NCBI GenBank assembly: GCA_021737975.1
Contig: JAIPCZ010000026.1
Span: forward strand, 1 to 36,824
DNA: 36,824 bases
Reading direction: 5' to 3'
From: Polaromonas sp.
Lineage (GTDB): Bacteria; Pseudomonadota; Gammaproteobacteria; Burkholderiales; Burkholderiaceae_C
The notes under the pieces are model-generated. The model was not told where the DNA came from. It did no database searches and saw nothing but the letters and a program-made list of their open reading frames with translations. Of the stretch, positions 28,148-36,172 are shown one piece after another. The translations under genes and the position numbers were made by a program. The first letter of the stretch is position 1. Each line of letters begins with the position of its first letter.

Positions 28148-29131
28148 CTATTTTGAACCACCTGAACCGCCCGTTTTCAAGTGGGCACGCGGATGGGCCG
28201 CATCATAGGCCTTGGCCAGGTGCTGGAAGTCGAGCCGGGTGTAGATTTGCGTGGTGCTGATGTTGGCGTGGCCCAGCAACTCCTGCACGCCGCGCAGGTC
28301 GCTGCTCGACTGCAGCACGTGACTTGCAAACGAGTGCCGCAACATGTGCGGATGCACGGGGGCCGCAAGTCCGGCCTGCAGGCTGCGCTGGCGCACACGC
28401 TGCCAAATGGATTGTGCGGTGAGTCGCGTGCCATTGCGGCCAATAAAAAGCGCCGCCCGGGGCGACGCGCCCGCCAGGACCTCATCCGGCACAAGGGGCA
28501 AGGCGAGCGAGCGCACCGCCAGCCAGGCCTGCAGCGCCTGCACCGCCCTGGCCCCCACCGGCACAATACGCCGCTTGCTGCCCTTGCCCAGCACGTGGGC
28601 CTCACCGGCGGCCAAGTCAACCCAGCCGCGCGCGCCGTCGCTGGCCTGAACATCGAGCCCGGTCAGCTCAGCCACCCGCAAGCCCCCGCCATACAGCAGT
28701 TCGACCATGGCGGCGTCCCGGGCTTCCAGCCAAGGGTCATTGGCAGGCGCAATGAAGCTTGCCAATTGGACGGCATCATCGACACTCAAGGCCTTGGGCA
28801 GGGGTTTGGCTGCCTTGGGCGCGCGCACATCCAGCACCGGATTGGTGGTCACCAGCCCCTCGCGCCCGAGCCAGATGTAAAACCCGCGCCAGCCCGACAA
28901 AATAAGCGCGATGCCACGTCCGCTGCGTCCGTTTGCGTGCATTTGCGCAACCCAGCGCCGGATGTGGCTGGCGTCAACCGACGTCAGACTGACACCCGCC
29001 TGCGCCGCATTGGCCGCCAGTTTTTCCAGGTCCAGGGTGTAGAGCGCCACTGTGCGCCCGGCCAGGCGCTTCTCGAAGCGCACATGGTCCAGATAGCGCT
29101 GCACCAGTTGGTCCGGGACTAAATCCGTCAA
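28148..29131 (-). CDS. xerC: Tyrosine recombinase XerC
   Basis: A site-specific recombinase of about 327 residues that resolves chromosome dimers at dif with XerD. The N-terminal SAM-like domain is LVQRYLDHVRFEKRLAGRTVALYTLDL; the catalytic set is visible: Arg in GGGLRVAEL, Lys in GKGSKRR, HMLRHSFASH, GHANISTTQIYT with the nucleophile Tyr. No in-frame ATG exists after the DUF484 stop. The choices are TTG at 29129-29131 (giving (M)TDLVPDQL, my choice by family fit) or GTG at 29159-29161, which lies within a dispersed-type repeat. The frame is open to 29398, but that overlaps the DUF484 gene. XerC rather than XerD is chosen from the DUF484-dapF context. Confidence 0.9.
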   Translation of the reverse strand: MTDLVPDQLVQRYLDHVRFEKRLAGRTVALYTLDLEKLAANAAQAGVSLTSVDASHIRRWVAQMHANGRSGRGIALILSGWRGFYIWLGREGLVTTNPVLDVRAPKAAKPLPKALSVDDAVQLASFIAPANDPWLEARDAAMVELLYGGGLRVAELTGLDVQASDGARGWVDLAAGEAHVLGKGSKRRIVPVGARAVQALQAWLAVRSLALPLVPDEVLAGASPRAALFIGRNGTRLTAQSIWQRVRQRSLQAGLAAPVHPHMLRHSFASHVLQSSSDLRGVQELLGHANISTTQIYTRLDFQHLAKAYDAAHPRAHLKTGGSGGSK

Positions 29132-29141
29132 CGGGTCATCG

Positions 29142-29180
29142 TGAGGTTCATCGATTGCCACACTGCGCTCGCAATGACGG
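29142..29180. repeat. CGTCATTGCGAGCG-type dispersed repeat motif at the xerC start
   Basis: On the minus strand CCGTCATTGCGAGCGCAGTG is followed by TGGCAATCGATGAACC, with ATTGC and GCAAT as a 5-base inverted repeat around 12 bases. From memory, sequences beginning GTCATTGCGAGCG and ending GGCAATC are a common dispersed repeat in many bacterial genomes. Only one copy lies in this window, so its repeat nature here is inferred. Confidence 0.45.
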
Positions 29181-29199
29181 GGTCGCCATAAGGTGCGGG

Positions 29200-29901
29200 C
29201 TAACGCAGCGGCGACAGCGCGGCGCTTGCCAACTCGGCGACGCGGGCCAAAAATTCGGTGCCCATGGTGCTGTTGAAGCGCTGGGCGTCGGGCGAGGCCA
29301 GCACCAGCAGGCCAAACGCCGGCGCAGTGCTGCCAACGGGGCCCGCACGCAGCGGCAAAATGGCCAGTGAGGCCGCCGCTTTGGGATCGGGCAGCCAATG
29401 GATTGCCTCCAGACCCGTATTGACACCGCAGAATGGTTCTGTCAGCGAGTTCGCAAACACCTTGGCATCGTCGCTGACCCCCTGGGCAAACGGCGCGCCG
29501 GCATAGGCGGCATCCACCCCCCAGACCTTGATGCCCACTTGGGGCACGGCAAACCGGTCCGCCAGCTCGTCGGCCAAAAGCTCGGGCAGGGCGGCGGGGT
29601 CTGTGTTCAAAAAGAGGGTGCGCGCCGACTGCAGCAGCTTGTCTGACAGCGCCATGTTCTCGTTGACGTTGCGAATCATGTCCATGATGCGCAGCTCCAG
29701 CATCTTGATCTTTTCGCGCAACATGTTGGCCTGGCGCTCCTGCAGGCTCACGGCGCGCTGGCTGTGCGGGCTGGTCAAGTGCACGGCAGCCAGCATCTCG
29801 GCGTGGCGCTCAAAAAAATCAGGCGTATTGGCCAGGTAATTGGCAATATCGTCTTCGGTGATCGGGTTGTTGATGGCGCTGGGCAGGATTGAATTGGGCA
29901 T
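29200..29901 (-). CDS. DUF484 family protein
   Basis: A 233-residue soluble protein of the DUF484 family, distantly GAF-like. It begins with NPITEDDIANYLANTPDFFERHAEMLAAV, the family hallmark, then SPHSQRAVSLQERQANMLREKI leading into a coiled coil, then a GAF-like beta/alpha half with LAILPLRAG and FGLLVLASPDAQRFN. Function is not established; in proteobacteria it lies between dapF and xerC, as here, which suggests co-expression with chromosome segregation and wall precursor genes. It begins 2 bases after dapF. Confidence 0.93.
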   Translation of the reverse strand: MPNSILPSAINNPITEDDIANYLANTPDFFERHAEMLAAVHLTSPHSQRAVSLQERQANMLREKIKMLELRIMDMIRNVNENMALSDKLLQSARTLFLNTDPAALPELLADELADRFAVPQVGIKVWGVDAAYAGAPFAQGVSDDAKVFANSLTEPFCGVNTGLEAIHWLPDPKAAASLAILPLRAGPVGSTAPAFGLLVLASPDAQRFNSTMGTEFLARVAELASAALSPLR

Positions 29902-29903
29902 GG

Positions 29904-30791
29904 TTATGACACGTTAGGGAGGTCGTTGGGGATGTCGATTTCACCGTGAAACACGGTGGTCGCCGGGCCAGTCATCATGACCGGCGCGCTGCCACCGGCC
30001 CAGGAAATGGTGAGCACGCCGCCATGGGTCTGCACGTCGACCTCGGCGTCGAGCAGGCCGAGCCGGATGCCCGCCACCACGGCGGCGCAAGCACCCGATC
30101 CGCAGGCCAGCGTCTCGCCGGAGCCGCGCTCAAACACCCGCAGCCGGATCTGGTGGCGACTCTGCACCTGCATGAAGCCGGCGTTGACCCGGTTCGGGAA
30201 AAACGGGTGGTGTTCGATCAGGGGACCCTGCAGCAATACCGGCGCGGTGGCCACATCGCCCACCAACTGGATCGCGTGCGGGTTGCCCATGGACACCACG
30301 GCCACCAGCACCACCGCGTCTAGGGCCGACGCGCCAAGCCGGAGCGGCCATTGCTGCCATGAACCGCTGGGCTGGGCCGGCACAGGACCGGGCGCGAACG
30401 GAACGTGTTCAGGCTCAAACACCGGCGCCCCCATATTGACCGTGACGCGGCCATCGGCTTGAAGCTTTGGCTCAATCACCCCGCCCCGGGTCAGCACCCG
30501 GATCGCGTCCTTGGCGGTCAAACCGGCATCGCGCACAAAGCGCGCAAAACAGCGCGCGCCATTGCCGCACTGCTCGACCTCGGCACCATCGGCGTTGTGG
30601 ATGAGGTACTCGAAATCGATGTCCGGCGCCGGTGAAGGGCGCACCGTCAGGATCTGGTCGGCACCCACACCAAAATGGCGGTCCGCCAAAAACCGGTAAT
30701 GCGCGGTGCCCAGGCCAAGGCGGGCGCGGGTTTCATCAAGGACCACAAAGTCGTTGCCGGCACCTTGCATCTTGGTAAATGGGATTCGCAT
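29904..30791 (-). CDS. dapF: Diaminopimelate epimerase DapF
   Basis: A cofactor-independent racemase of 295 residues that converts LL- to meso-diaminopimelate, the substrate of MurE in this window and the precursor of lysine. The two catalytic cysteines are in [13 protein letters not shown] and [14 protein letters not shown]. The N-terminus [20 protein letters not shown] and the [11 protein letters not shown] motif are standard. The start at 30789-30791 is chosen by family fit; the frame is open 34 codons further but overlaps the next gene. Confidence 0.97.
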   Translation of the reverse strand: MRIPFTKMQGAGNDFVVLDETRARLGLGTAHYRFLADRHFGVGADQILTVRPSPAPDIDFEYLIHNADGAEVEQCGNGARCFARFVRDAGLTAKDAIRVLTRGGVIEPKLQADGRVTVNMGAPVFEPEHVPFAPGPVPAQPSGSWQQWPLRLGASALDAVVLVAVVSMGNPHAIQLVGDVATAPVLLQGPLIEHHPFFPNRVNAGFMQVQSRHQIRLRVFERGSGETLACGSGACAAVVAGIRLGLLDAEVDVQTHGGVLTISWAGGSAPVMMTGPATTVFHGEIDIPNDLPNVS

Positions 30792-30799
30792 GCTCTGGA

Positions 30800-31135
30800 T
30801 TATCCACGCGACGGCACCGCGCCAGGCACCGGATGCTTGATCGCGTTCTTGACCAGCTTGCCGGCCACGGCGCCTGGAATATCGATGGCGCACTGGTCGG
30901 CCAGTTGCAGGAGGTAGAGCAGCACATCAGCCACCTCGTCCGCAATTTGCGCCTTCTTCAACGGTTCAAGATGGGCAGCCTGCGATTGTTGGGCTGTCAT
31001 CCACTGGAATATTTCCGCCAGCTCGGCAGCCTCCACCAACAGCGCGGTGCTGAGATTCTTGGGCGTGTGAAACGGCTGCCAGTGGCGCGCAGCTGCAAAC
31101 TCACGCAAAGTCTTTTGCAGTGCCTGGAGGTCCAT
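30800..31135 (-). CDS. MazG-like nucleotide pyrophosphohydrolase
   Basis: An all-alpha NTP pyrophosphatase of 111 residues, of the small MazG/RS21-C6 (dCTPase-like) type that cleans non-standard or excess nucleotides. Metal-binding acidic motifs are [14 protein letters not shown] (EAAE, with the next E three residues on) and [16 protein letters not shown] (E and D of the second motif). The start ATG at 31133-31135 has AGGAAG (31143-31148) 7 bases upstream. The frame runs to 31279 without homology. It lies 8 bases before dapF. The substrate cannot be told from sequence. Confidence 0.88.
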   Translation of the reverse strand: MDLQALQKTLREFAAARHWQPFHTPKNLSTALLVEAAELAEIFQWMTAQQSQAAHLEPLKKAQIADEVADVLLYLLQLADQCAIDIPGAVAGKLVKNAIKHPVPGAVPSRG

Positions 31136-31290
31136 GTGATTGCTTCCTGATGATTTAAGAAAATTCAAAGGGAATGGCGATTTGCGCGCCACAGCCCAGA
31201 AAGTCGGGCCCGGCGCACTCGCGGGCGCCAGTCTTCGACCATAACGCTGCCAAAGAACCATCCAACCGGACCAGGCCATTTGTACTTTTT

Positions 31291-31307
31291 GTCTCGCGAT
31301 TCGAGAC
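31291..31307. promoter_or_regulatory. Inverted repeat between psd and the MazG-like gene
   Basis: GTCTCG-cgatt-CGAGAC is a perfect 6-base inverted repeat, extendable to 9 bases with one mismatch. It lies in the 226-base gap, 156 bases before the MazG-like start. There is no T-run after it in the minus direction, so it is a weak terminator candidate; it may be an operator. Nothing else stands out in the gap. Confidence 0.3.
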
Positions 31308-31361
31308 CAAACACCGCCTCCCAGCAGGGGCTTGGTTGGCGAATGGGACCTGTTCTGCTCG

Positions 31362-32207
31362 TTAAGCGCCTTGCGCCATCACCTCACCCAGCCGAACGGC
31401 ACCCCCCGGTTGCCAGGCAGGATTAAATTCGAGCGGGCCCCGAGGGAACAGCATGACCACCGTGGACCCCAGCAGGAAACGCCCCATCTCCTGACCCTGA
31501 TTGAGTTCAATGGACTGATCGTCATAGCGCCATTCACTCAAACGCCCCGGTCGCGGCGCATTGACCGCACCATGCCAAGCGGTGGCCATGCTGCCAACAA
31601 TGGTGGCGCCCACCAGAACCAGCACAAACGGGCCATGTGCCCCTTCAAAAACACACACCACCCGTTCATTGCGCGCAAACAGACCCGGCACGCCGCGCGC
31701 GGTGGCGGGGTTGACCGAAAACAGGTCGCCCGGCACATAAATCATGCGTGTCAGGTGCCCGGCGCAGGGCATGTGGATGCGATGGTAGTCACGCGGGCTC
31801 AGGTACAGCGTGGCAAAGTGACCGTTGTCAAACTGAGCGGCCAGCCTGGCATCTCCGCCGACCAGCGCGGTGCTGCTGTAGTGGTGGCCCTTGGCCTGGA
31901 ATATCTGCTGGCCCTCGATGCGGCCAAACTGGCTGATGGCCCCATCGACCGGGCAAATCAGCTCCGCCCGCGCCAAGGGACGCGCGCCGTCTTTGAGGGC
32001 GCGGGTAAAGAAGTCGTTGAAACTGCCATAGCTGGCGATGTCCGCGTTGGCAGCCTCCGGCATGTTGACGCGGTAGCGCTGCACAAACCAGGCGATCAGG
32101 TGAGTCGTCAGCACGCCCGCCCGGGCCCGCGCGATCCGACCAGCCAGCAAGGTGATGGCCTGCTTGGGGATCAGATATTGGAAGAGTACGGTGGTGCGGT
32201 CGGTCAT
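31362..32207 (-). CDS. psd: Phosphatidylserine decarboxylase (proenzyme)
   Basis: A membrane-associated, pyruvoyl-dependent enzyme of 281 residues that makes phosphatidylethanolamine. The self-cleavage site LGST is in GRFLLGSTVVMLF near residue 250, giving the beta and alpha chains with Ser becoming the pyruvoyl group. Other motifs: NDFFTRALKDGARP, CPVDGAISQFG, YLSPRDYHRIHMP and GDLFSVNP. Length is as in E. coli Psd. No strong ribosome site before the ATG. Divergent from the next gene, with 53 bases between starts. Confidence 0.96.
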   Translation of the reverse strand: MTDRTTVLFQYLIPKQAITLLAGRIARARAGVLTTHLIAWFVQRYRVNMPEAANADIASYGSFNDFFTRALKDGARPLARAELICPVDGAISQFGRIEGQQIFQAKGHHYSSTALVGGDARLAAQFDNGHFATLYLSPRDYHRIHMPCAGHLTRMIYVPGDLFSVNPATARGVPGLFARNERVVCVFEGAHGPFVLVLVGATIVGSMATAWHGAVNAPRPGRLSEWRYDDQSIELNQGQEMGRFLLGSTVVMLFPRGPLEFNPAWQPGGAVRLGEVMAQGA

Positions 32208-32260
32208 AAGACAGGGATTCTACGCAGTGCATTCAAGCCACCACCTGCCACAATCATCGA

Positions 32261-33148
32261 ATGTCCATTGTCCGCATCCCCCCCATTCAATGCCTGCTGA
32301 CTTTTGAAGCGCTGGCGCGTCTGCGCAGCGTCACCCAAAGCGCCGAAGAACTGTGCGTCACGCCCAGCGCGGTGAGCCACCGGGTCAAGCAACTGGAGCA
32401 AATCATTGGCACCAAGCTGTTTGGTCGGGCCGACTTTTCGCTCACGACTGAGGGCGCAGCCTACCTGGCGCATGTGCGCGACGGCTTGGCAATGCTGCAA
32501 AAATTTCCCAGCTCGGCCTCGGTGCCGGGCAAGCGCAAGCTGCGTCTGGCCGTCACGCCGACCTTTGCGCGCTCCATTTTGATTCCGCGCCTGCGCCAGT
32601 TCACCGAGGCCTACCCCGAGATCGACCTGACCCTGCAAATATCGATTCCGCTGCTCGACGTGGTGGCAGAAGACGCCGACCTGATGATCCGTTTTGGCAC
32701 CGGCCGCTACGCCGATGTCGAACATGTCTGTCTCCTGAAAGACGAGGTCACGCCGCTGGCCTCCCCCGCATTCGTGCGCGAACACGGGCCGTTTGAAGTG
32801 GCGCAGGACATGGAAGGCGAGGCCTTGCTGCGCAGCCCGCTGGAGCCCTGGCGCACCTGGTTCTCCGCCCGCGGGCTGGACTGGCCCGAGCCGCTGGAAG
32901 GCTCGCAGTTCAATGATGTCGGTCTGATGTGTGATGGCGCGGCCGCCGGCATGGGCATTGCACTGATTCGTCTCAAGCTGGCCCTGCCCTGGCTGGAGAA
33001 CGGCTCACTGGTGCGTCTGGGCACCAGTGAGGTCTTTGCCAGCAATGTGCCCAGCCCGCATGCCCATTACCTGTGCTGGCGCACCGGCATGATGGAGCGC
33101 TGGGAATGTGTGGCCTTTGCCGATTGGCTCAAGCAGAGTATGGTTTGA
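32261..33148 (+). CDS. LysR-family regulator, GcvA-like
   Basis: A LysR-type regulator of 295 residues. N-terminal winged helix-turn-helix: LLTFEALARLRSVTQSAEEL and VTPSAVSHRVKQLEQIIGTKLFGR, with the spacing and IPPIQCLLTFEA opening typical of GcvA-like members. The effector domain starts near KRKLRLAVTPTFARSI. It is divergent from psd and may control it or unlinked genes; the effector cannot be told. Its 3' end overlaps that of the next gene on the other strand by 20 bases. Confidence 0.92.
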   Translation: MSIVRIPPIQCLLTFEALARLRSVTQSAEELCVTPSAVSHRVKQLEQIIGTKLFGRADFSLTTEGAAYLAHVRDGLAMLQKFPSSASVPGKRKLRLAVTPTFARSILIPRLRQFTEAYPEIDLTLQISIPLLDVVAEDADLMIRFGTGRYADVEHVCLLKDEVTPLASPAFVREHGPFEVAQDMEGEALLRSPLEPWRTWFSARGLDWPEPLEGSQFNDVGLMCDGAAAGMGIALIRLKLALPWLENGSLVRLGTSEVFASNVPSPHAHYLCWRTGMMERWECVAFADWLKQSMV

Positions 33149-34052
33149 CCGGCCCGGTCCACCAGGCCTCGCCAAAGGCGCCCTGCAACCAGGCAATAAA
33201 GGTGCTGACCTTGGCAGGAATCAGCCGGGGAGAGCTGTACACCGCGTGAATTTCCTGCACCGGCAAGGCCCAGTGGGTCAGCAGTGCCGTCACGGCCGAG
33301 GCCTTGAGCGATTCCTCGGCCACGTAGCGCGGCAAGGCCGCCACCCCCATGCCATCGCGGGCGGCGGCCAGCAAGGCCGAGAGGCTGTTGGAGCGAAGCG
33401 GGCCCTTCACCGGGATTGACAGCATTTCCCCTTCGGGGCTGGTGAAGTTCCAGCGCGCATCCCCCTGCACCGTGCTGTAGATCAGCGCGTCATGCGCCGC
33501 CAGTTCAGCGGGAGTCCCCGGGGTGCCGCGCGCCGCCAGATAGCCGCTTGATGCCACCAGCACCCACGGGTTGAGCCCAAGGTAGCGCGCACCCAGCGTC
33601 GAGTCTTCGAGCCGGCCCATGCGGATGGCCACATCCATGCCCTGCTCCACCAGATTGACATAGCGGTCTTCAAAGTTCAGCTCGACTTGCAGTTGCGGGT
33701 GCTCGCGCATGAAACGCATCAGCAAGGGCACCAGCACACGGCGCCCGAAGGCCACCGAGGTACTGACCCGCAGCACGCCTTGCACCTGGGACTGGAGCAG
33801 GCCGGCCACGGTCTCGGCCTCGTCGACGTGGTGAGCGATCAGCTTGCATTTCTCGTAGTACAGCAGGCCAATTTCGGTCGGTGTGACACCGTGGGTGGAT
33901 CGGTGAAGCAGACGCGCGCCGAGTTGCTTCTCCAGTTGCGCGACGCGCTTGGTGGCGGCTGGCTGGCCAATGCGCAGGTCCATGGCCGCCTTGCTGAAAG
34001 AGCCAAGGTCCACCACGCGAATAAACAGCCGAATGGCCTCAAGTCGGTCCAT
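33129..34052 (-). CDS. LysR-family regulator next to the glcD-lrgAB operon
   Basis: A LysR-type regulator of 307 residues. It starts MDRLEAIRLFIRVVDLGSFS with the helix-turn-helix KAAMDLRIGQPAATKRVAQL and LLHRSTHGVTPTEIG, and the effector domain from GVLRVSTSVAFGRR, of the CrgA/DmlR-like branch. I start it at 34050-34052; an ATG 6 codons earlier (34070) is possible. The frame is open to 34319 without homology. It is divergent from the glcD gene across 257 bases that hold a 24-base palindrome, so it is the natural candidate regulator of that operon. Confidence 0.9.
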   Translation of the reverse strand: MDRLEAIRLFIRVVDLGSFSKAAMDLRIGQPAATKRVAQLEKQLGARLLHRSTHGVTPTEIGLLYYEKCKLIAHHVDEAETVAGLLQSQVQGVLRVSTSVAFGRRVLVPLLMRFMREHPQLQVELNFEDRYVNLVEQGMDVAIRMGRLEDSTLGARYLGLNPWVLVASSGYLAARGTPGTPAELAAHDALIYSTVQGDARWNFTSPEGEMLSIPVKGPLRSNSLSALLAAARDGMGVAALPRYVAEESLKASAVTALLTHWALPVQEIHAVYSSPRLIPAKVSTFIAWLQGAFGEAWWTGPVKPYSA

Positions 34053-34309
34053 GGCGCAAGAGTAGAACATGGATGGCTGCCACTGGCAATATTCCAGCTG
34101 AGAATAGCTGGAATGCTGGCTTATCGACCGCCAGAAAGACCTGCGCGCGCAAGGCATCCGTCCTGACAGCCTTCTTTCGGCCATCACCCCGGTCCCCAGA
34201 CCGTGCGCGCGCACAGATATTTTCAACAGCCGCGTTAAGTTTCTTCCGGCCACGCCCTTTGAATTTAGCTTAAAGTCCGGAGCATGTTTTACCTCACCGG
34301 ATCGAACGC
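34053..34309. promoter_or_regulatory. Divergent promoter region with 24-base palindrome
   Basis: ATTCCAGCT (34091-34099), six bases, AGCTGGAAT (34106-34114) is a perfect inverted repeat with 9-base arms, 39 bases upstream of the LysR start. It contains a T-N11-A LysR box pattern and is a good candidate for autoregulation and activation of glcD. On the glcD side, TTGAAT lies about 50 bases before the ATG and could be a -35; the -10 is unclear. No RNA gene or small reading frame was recognised here. Confidence 0.5.
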
Positions 34310-35812
34310 ATGAACGCACCCCTTTCTCAAGGCACCCAGGACGCCATGCAAAGATCCGAGCGGCAGGCGCTTGTCGTCAAAGGGCTGCTCGAATCCTTGC
34401 CGGCCCACGCCCTGCTCTGGAACAACGAGGACACGACGCCGTATGAGTGCGACGGTCTAACCGCCTACCGCCAGCGCCCGCTGGTGGTCGCCCTGCCCGA
34501 AACGCAAGCACAGGTGGCGGCCGTTCTCAAAACCTGTCACGCCCTCAACGTCCCGGTGGTTGCCCGCGGCGCCGGCACCGGCCTGTCGGGCGGCGCCATG
34601 CCCAACGCCCTGGGTGTGACCCTCTCAATGGCCAAGTTCAACAAGATCCTGAAGCTTGACTTGCTGTCGCGCACGGCGCTGGTGCAGTGCGGCGTGCGCA
34701 ACCTGGCCATTAGCGAGGCTGCCGCTCCCCTCGGGCTGTATTACGCGCCCGACCCCAGCAGCCAGATTGCCTGCACCATTGGCGGCAACGTTGCAGAAAA
34801 CTCCGGTGGTGTGCACTGCCTCAAATACGGTCTCACCCTGCACAACATCGTCAAGATCAAGGGCTTCACCATGGAAGGTGAGCCGGTTGAGTTCGGCTCG
34901 GACGCGCTGGATGCGCCAGGTTACGACCTGATGAGCGTGGTGATTGGCTCGGAGGGCATGCTGGCAGTGGTGCTTGAGGTGACCGTGAAGCTCATTCCCA
35001 AGCCGCAATTGGCGCGCTGCATCATGGCCAGCTTCGATGACATCCGCAAGGCCGGCGATGCCGTGGCGACCGTCATTGCGGCAGGCATCATCCCGGCCGG
35101 GCTCGAAATGATGGACAAGCCCATGACGGCGGCGGTGGAAGACTTCGTGCATGCCGGCTATGACCTGACTGCCGAGGCGATTTTGCTGTGCGAAAGCGAC
35201 GGCACGCCGGAGGAAGTCGAGGAGGAAATTGGCCGCATGAGCACGGTGCTGCTGGCTTCGGGCGCGACAAAAATCGCCGTCAGCCAGAACGAACAGGAGC
35301 GCCTGAAGTTCTGGAGCGGGCGCAAGAACGCGTTCCCAGCCACCGGCCGCATGAGTCCAGACTACATGTGTATGGACAGCACCATTCCGCGCAAGCGCGT
35401 GGCCGACATCCTGCTGGCCATCACCGAGATGGAGAAAAAATACCAGTTGCGCTGTGCCAACGTCTTCCACGCCGGTGACGGCAACCTGCACCCGCTGATT
35501 TTGTTTGATGCCAACGACCCCGACCAGTTGCACCGCTGCGAGCTGTTTGGCGCCGATATTCTTGAAACCAGTGTGGCCATGGGTGGCACAGTGACCGGCG
35601 AGCACGGTGTGGGGGTGGAAAAGCTCAACAGCATGTGCGTGCAGTTTTCAGCCGCGGAAAACGAGCAGATGTTTGGCGTCAAACGCGCCTTCGACCCGCG
35701 GGGTCTGCTCAATCCTGGCAAGGTCATCCCGACGCTGAACCGCTGCGCCGAATACGGCAAGATGCTGGTGCGCGGCGGCCAGATCAAGCATCCGGATTTG
35801 CCCCGGTTCTAG
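34310..35812 (+). CDS. glcD: FAD-linked oxidase, GlcD-like (glycolate oxidase subunit)
   Basis: A PCMH-type flavoprotein of 500 residues, the length of GlcD. The FAD domain shows VVARGAGTGLSGGAMPN, YYAPDPSSQIACTIGGNVAENSGG and GYDLMSVVIGSEGML; the C-terminal FAD-oxidase C domain shows FHAGDGNLHPLILFD and TGEHGVGVEKL. GlcD with GlcE and GlcF oxidises glycolate to glyoxylate; D-lactate and other 2-hydroxy acid dehydrogenases share the fold. No glcE or glcF is seen up to the window end; instead lrgA follows 12 bases later. Glycolate is the best guess for the substrate. The ATG is 257 bases from the divergent LysR start; the ribosome site is weak. Confidence 0.88.
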   Translation: MNAPLSQGTQDAMQRSERQALVVKGLLESLPAHALLWNNEDTTPYECDGLTAYRQRPLVVALPETQAQVAAVLKTCHALNVPVVARGAGTGLSGGAMPNALGVTLSMAKFNKILKLDLLSRTALVQCGVRNLAISEAAAPLGLYYAPDPSSQIACTIGGNVAENSGGVHCLKYGLTLHNIVKIKGFTMEGEPVEFGSDALDAPGYDLMSVVIGSEGMLAVVLEVTVKLIPKPQLARCIMASFDDIRKAGDAVATVIAAGIIPAGLEMMDKPMTAAVEDFVHAGYDLTAEAILLCESDGTPEEVEEEIGRMSTVLLASGATKIAVSQNEQERLKFWSGRKNAFPATGRMSPDYMCMDSTIPRKRVADILLAITEMEKKYQLRCANVFHAGDGNLHPLILFDANDPDQLHRCELFGADILETSVAMGGTVTGEHGVGVEKLNSMCVQFSAAENEQMFGVKRAFDPRGLLNPGKVIPTLNRCAEYGKMLVRGGQIKHPDLPRF

Positions 35813-35824
35813 CGTGAGCGCCGC

Positions 35825-36172
35825 ATGAACGGCCTGCGCGGACTGGCCTGGCTGCTGGCCATGCAGTCCTTGGGGGAACTCTTGTCGCGCGGCCTCAGCC
35901 TGCCCTTTCCCGGGCCGGTCGTCGGCATGTTGCTGCTGCTGTTGGCGCTGCGCCTGCCCGCCGTTCGTGAGCCCGTGGCAGCATGCGCCAATTTTTTGCT
36001 CTCGCACCTGTCCCTGCTGTTCGTGCCGGTGGGTGTCGGCGTGATGACGCACCTGGGTCTGCTGGGCCAGTACGGTGTGCGCATGCTGGCTGTCATCGTG
36101 CTGTCGACCTGGATTGGCCTCGTCGTGACGGTGCTGGTGCTGCGGGCATTCAGGGGGCCAAACGATGCCTAA
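35825..36172 (+). CDS. lrgA: LrgA/CidA family membrane protein
   Basis: A small inner-membrane protein of 115 residues with about four helices. The family pattern is seen: LGELLSRGLSLPFPGPVVGMLLLLLAL, then an FLLSHLSLLFVPVGVGVMTH segment. LrgA works with LrgB. First linked to murein hydrolase control, the pair is now known to transport small carboxylates in several cases: pyruvate in Bacillus subtilis (PftAB) and, as the fused PLGG1 of plants, glycolate and glycerate. The ATG is 12 bases after glcD; the stop overlaps the lrgB start by 8 bases. Confidence 0.92.
   Translation: MNGLRGLAWLLAMQSLGELLSRGLSLPFPGPVVGMLLLLLALRLPAVREPVAACANFLLSHLSLLFVPVGVGVMTHLGLLGQYGVRMLAVIVLSTWIGLVVTVLVLRAFRGPNDA

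Noticed and set aside
29132..29398. Longer xerC N-terminus reaching 29398
   Set aside because: It overlaps the conserved C-terminus of the DUF484 gene and has no resemblance to the XerC N-terminal domain.
32204..32785. Minus-strand frame of 193 codons opposite the GcvA-like regulator
   Set aside because: Shadow of a clear LysR gene; it also overlaps the psd start.
34053..34319. Longer N-terminus of the second LysR gene reaching 34319
   Set aside because: LysR proteins begin at the helix-turn-helix (MDRLEAIRLF); the extra part would cross the palindrome and the glcD start.
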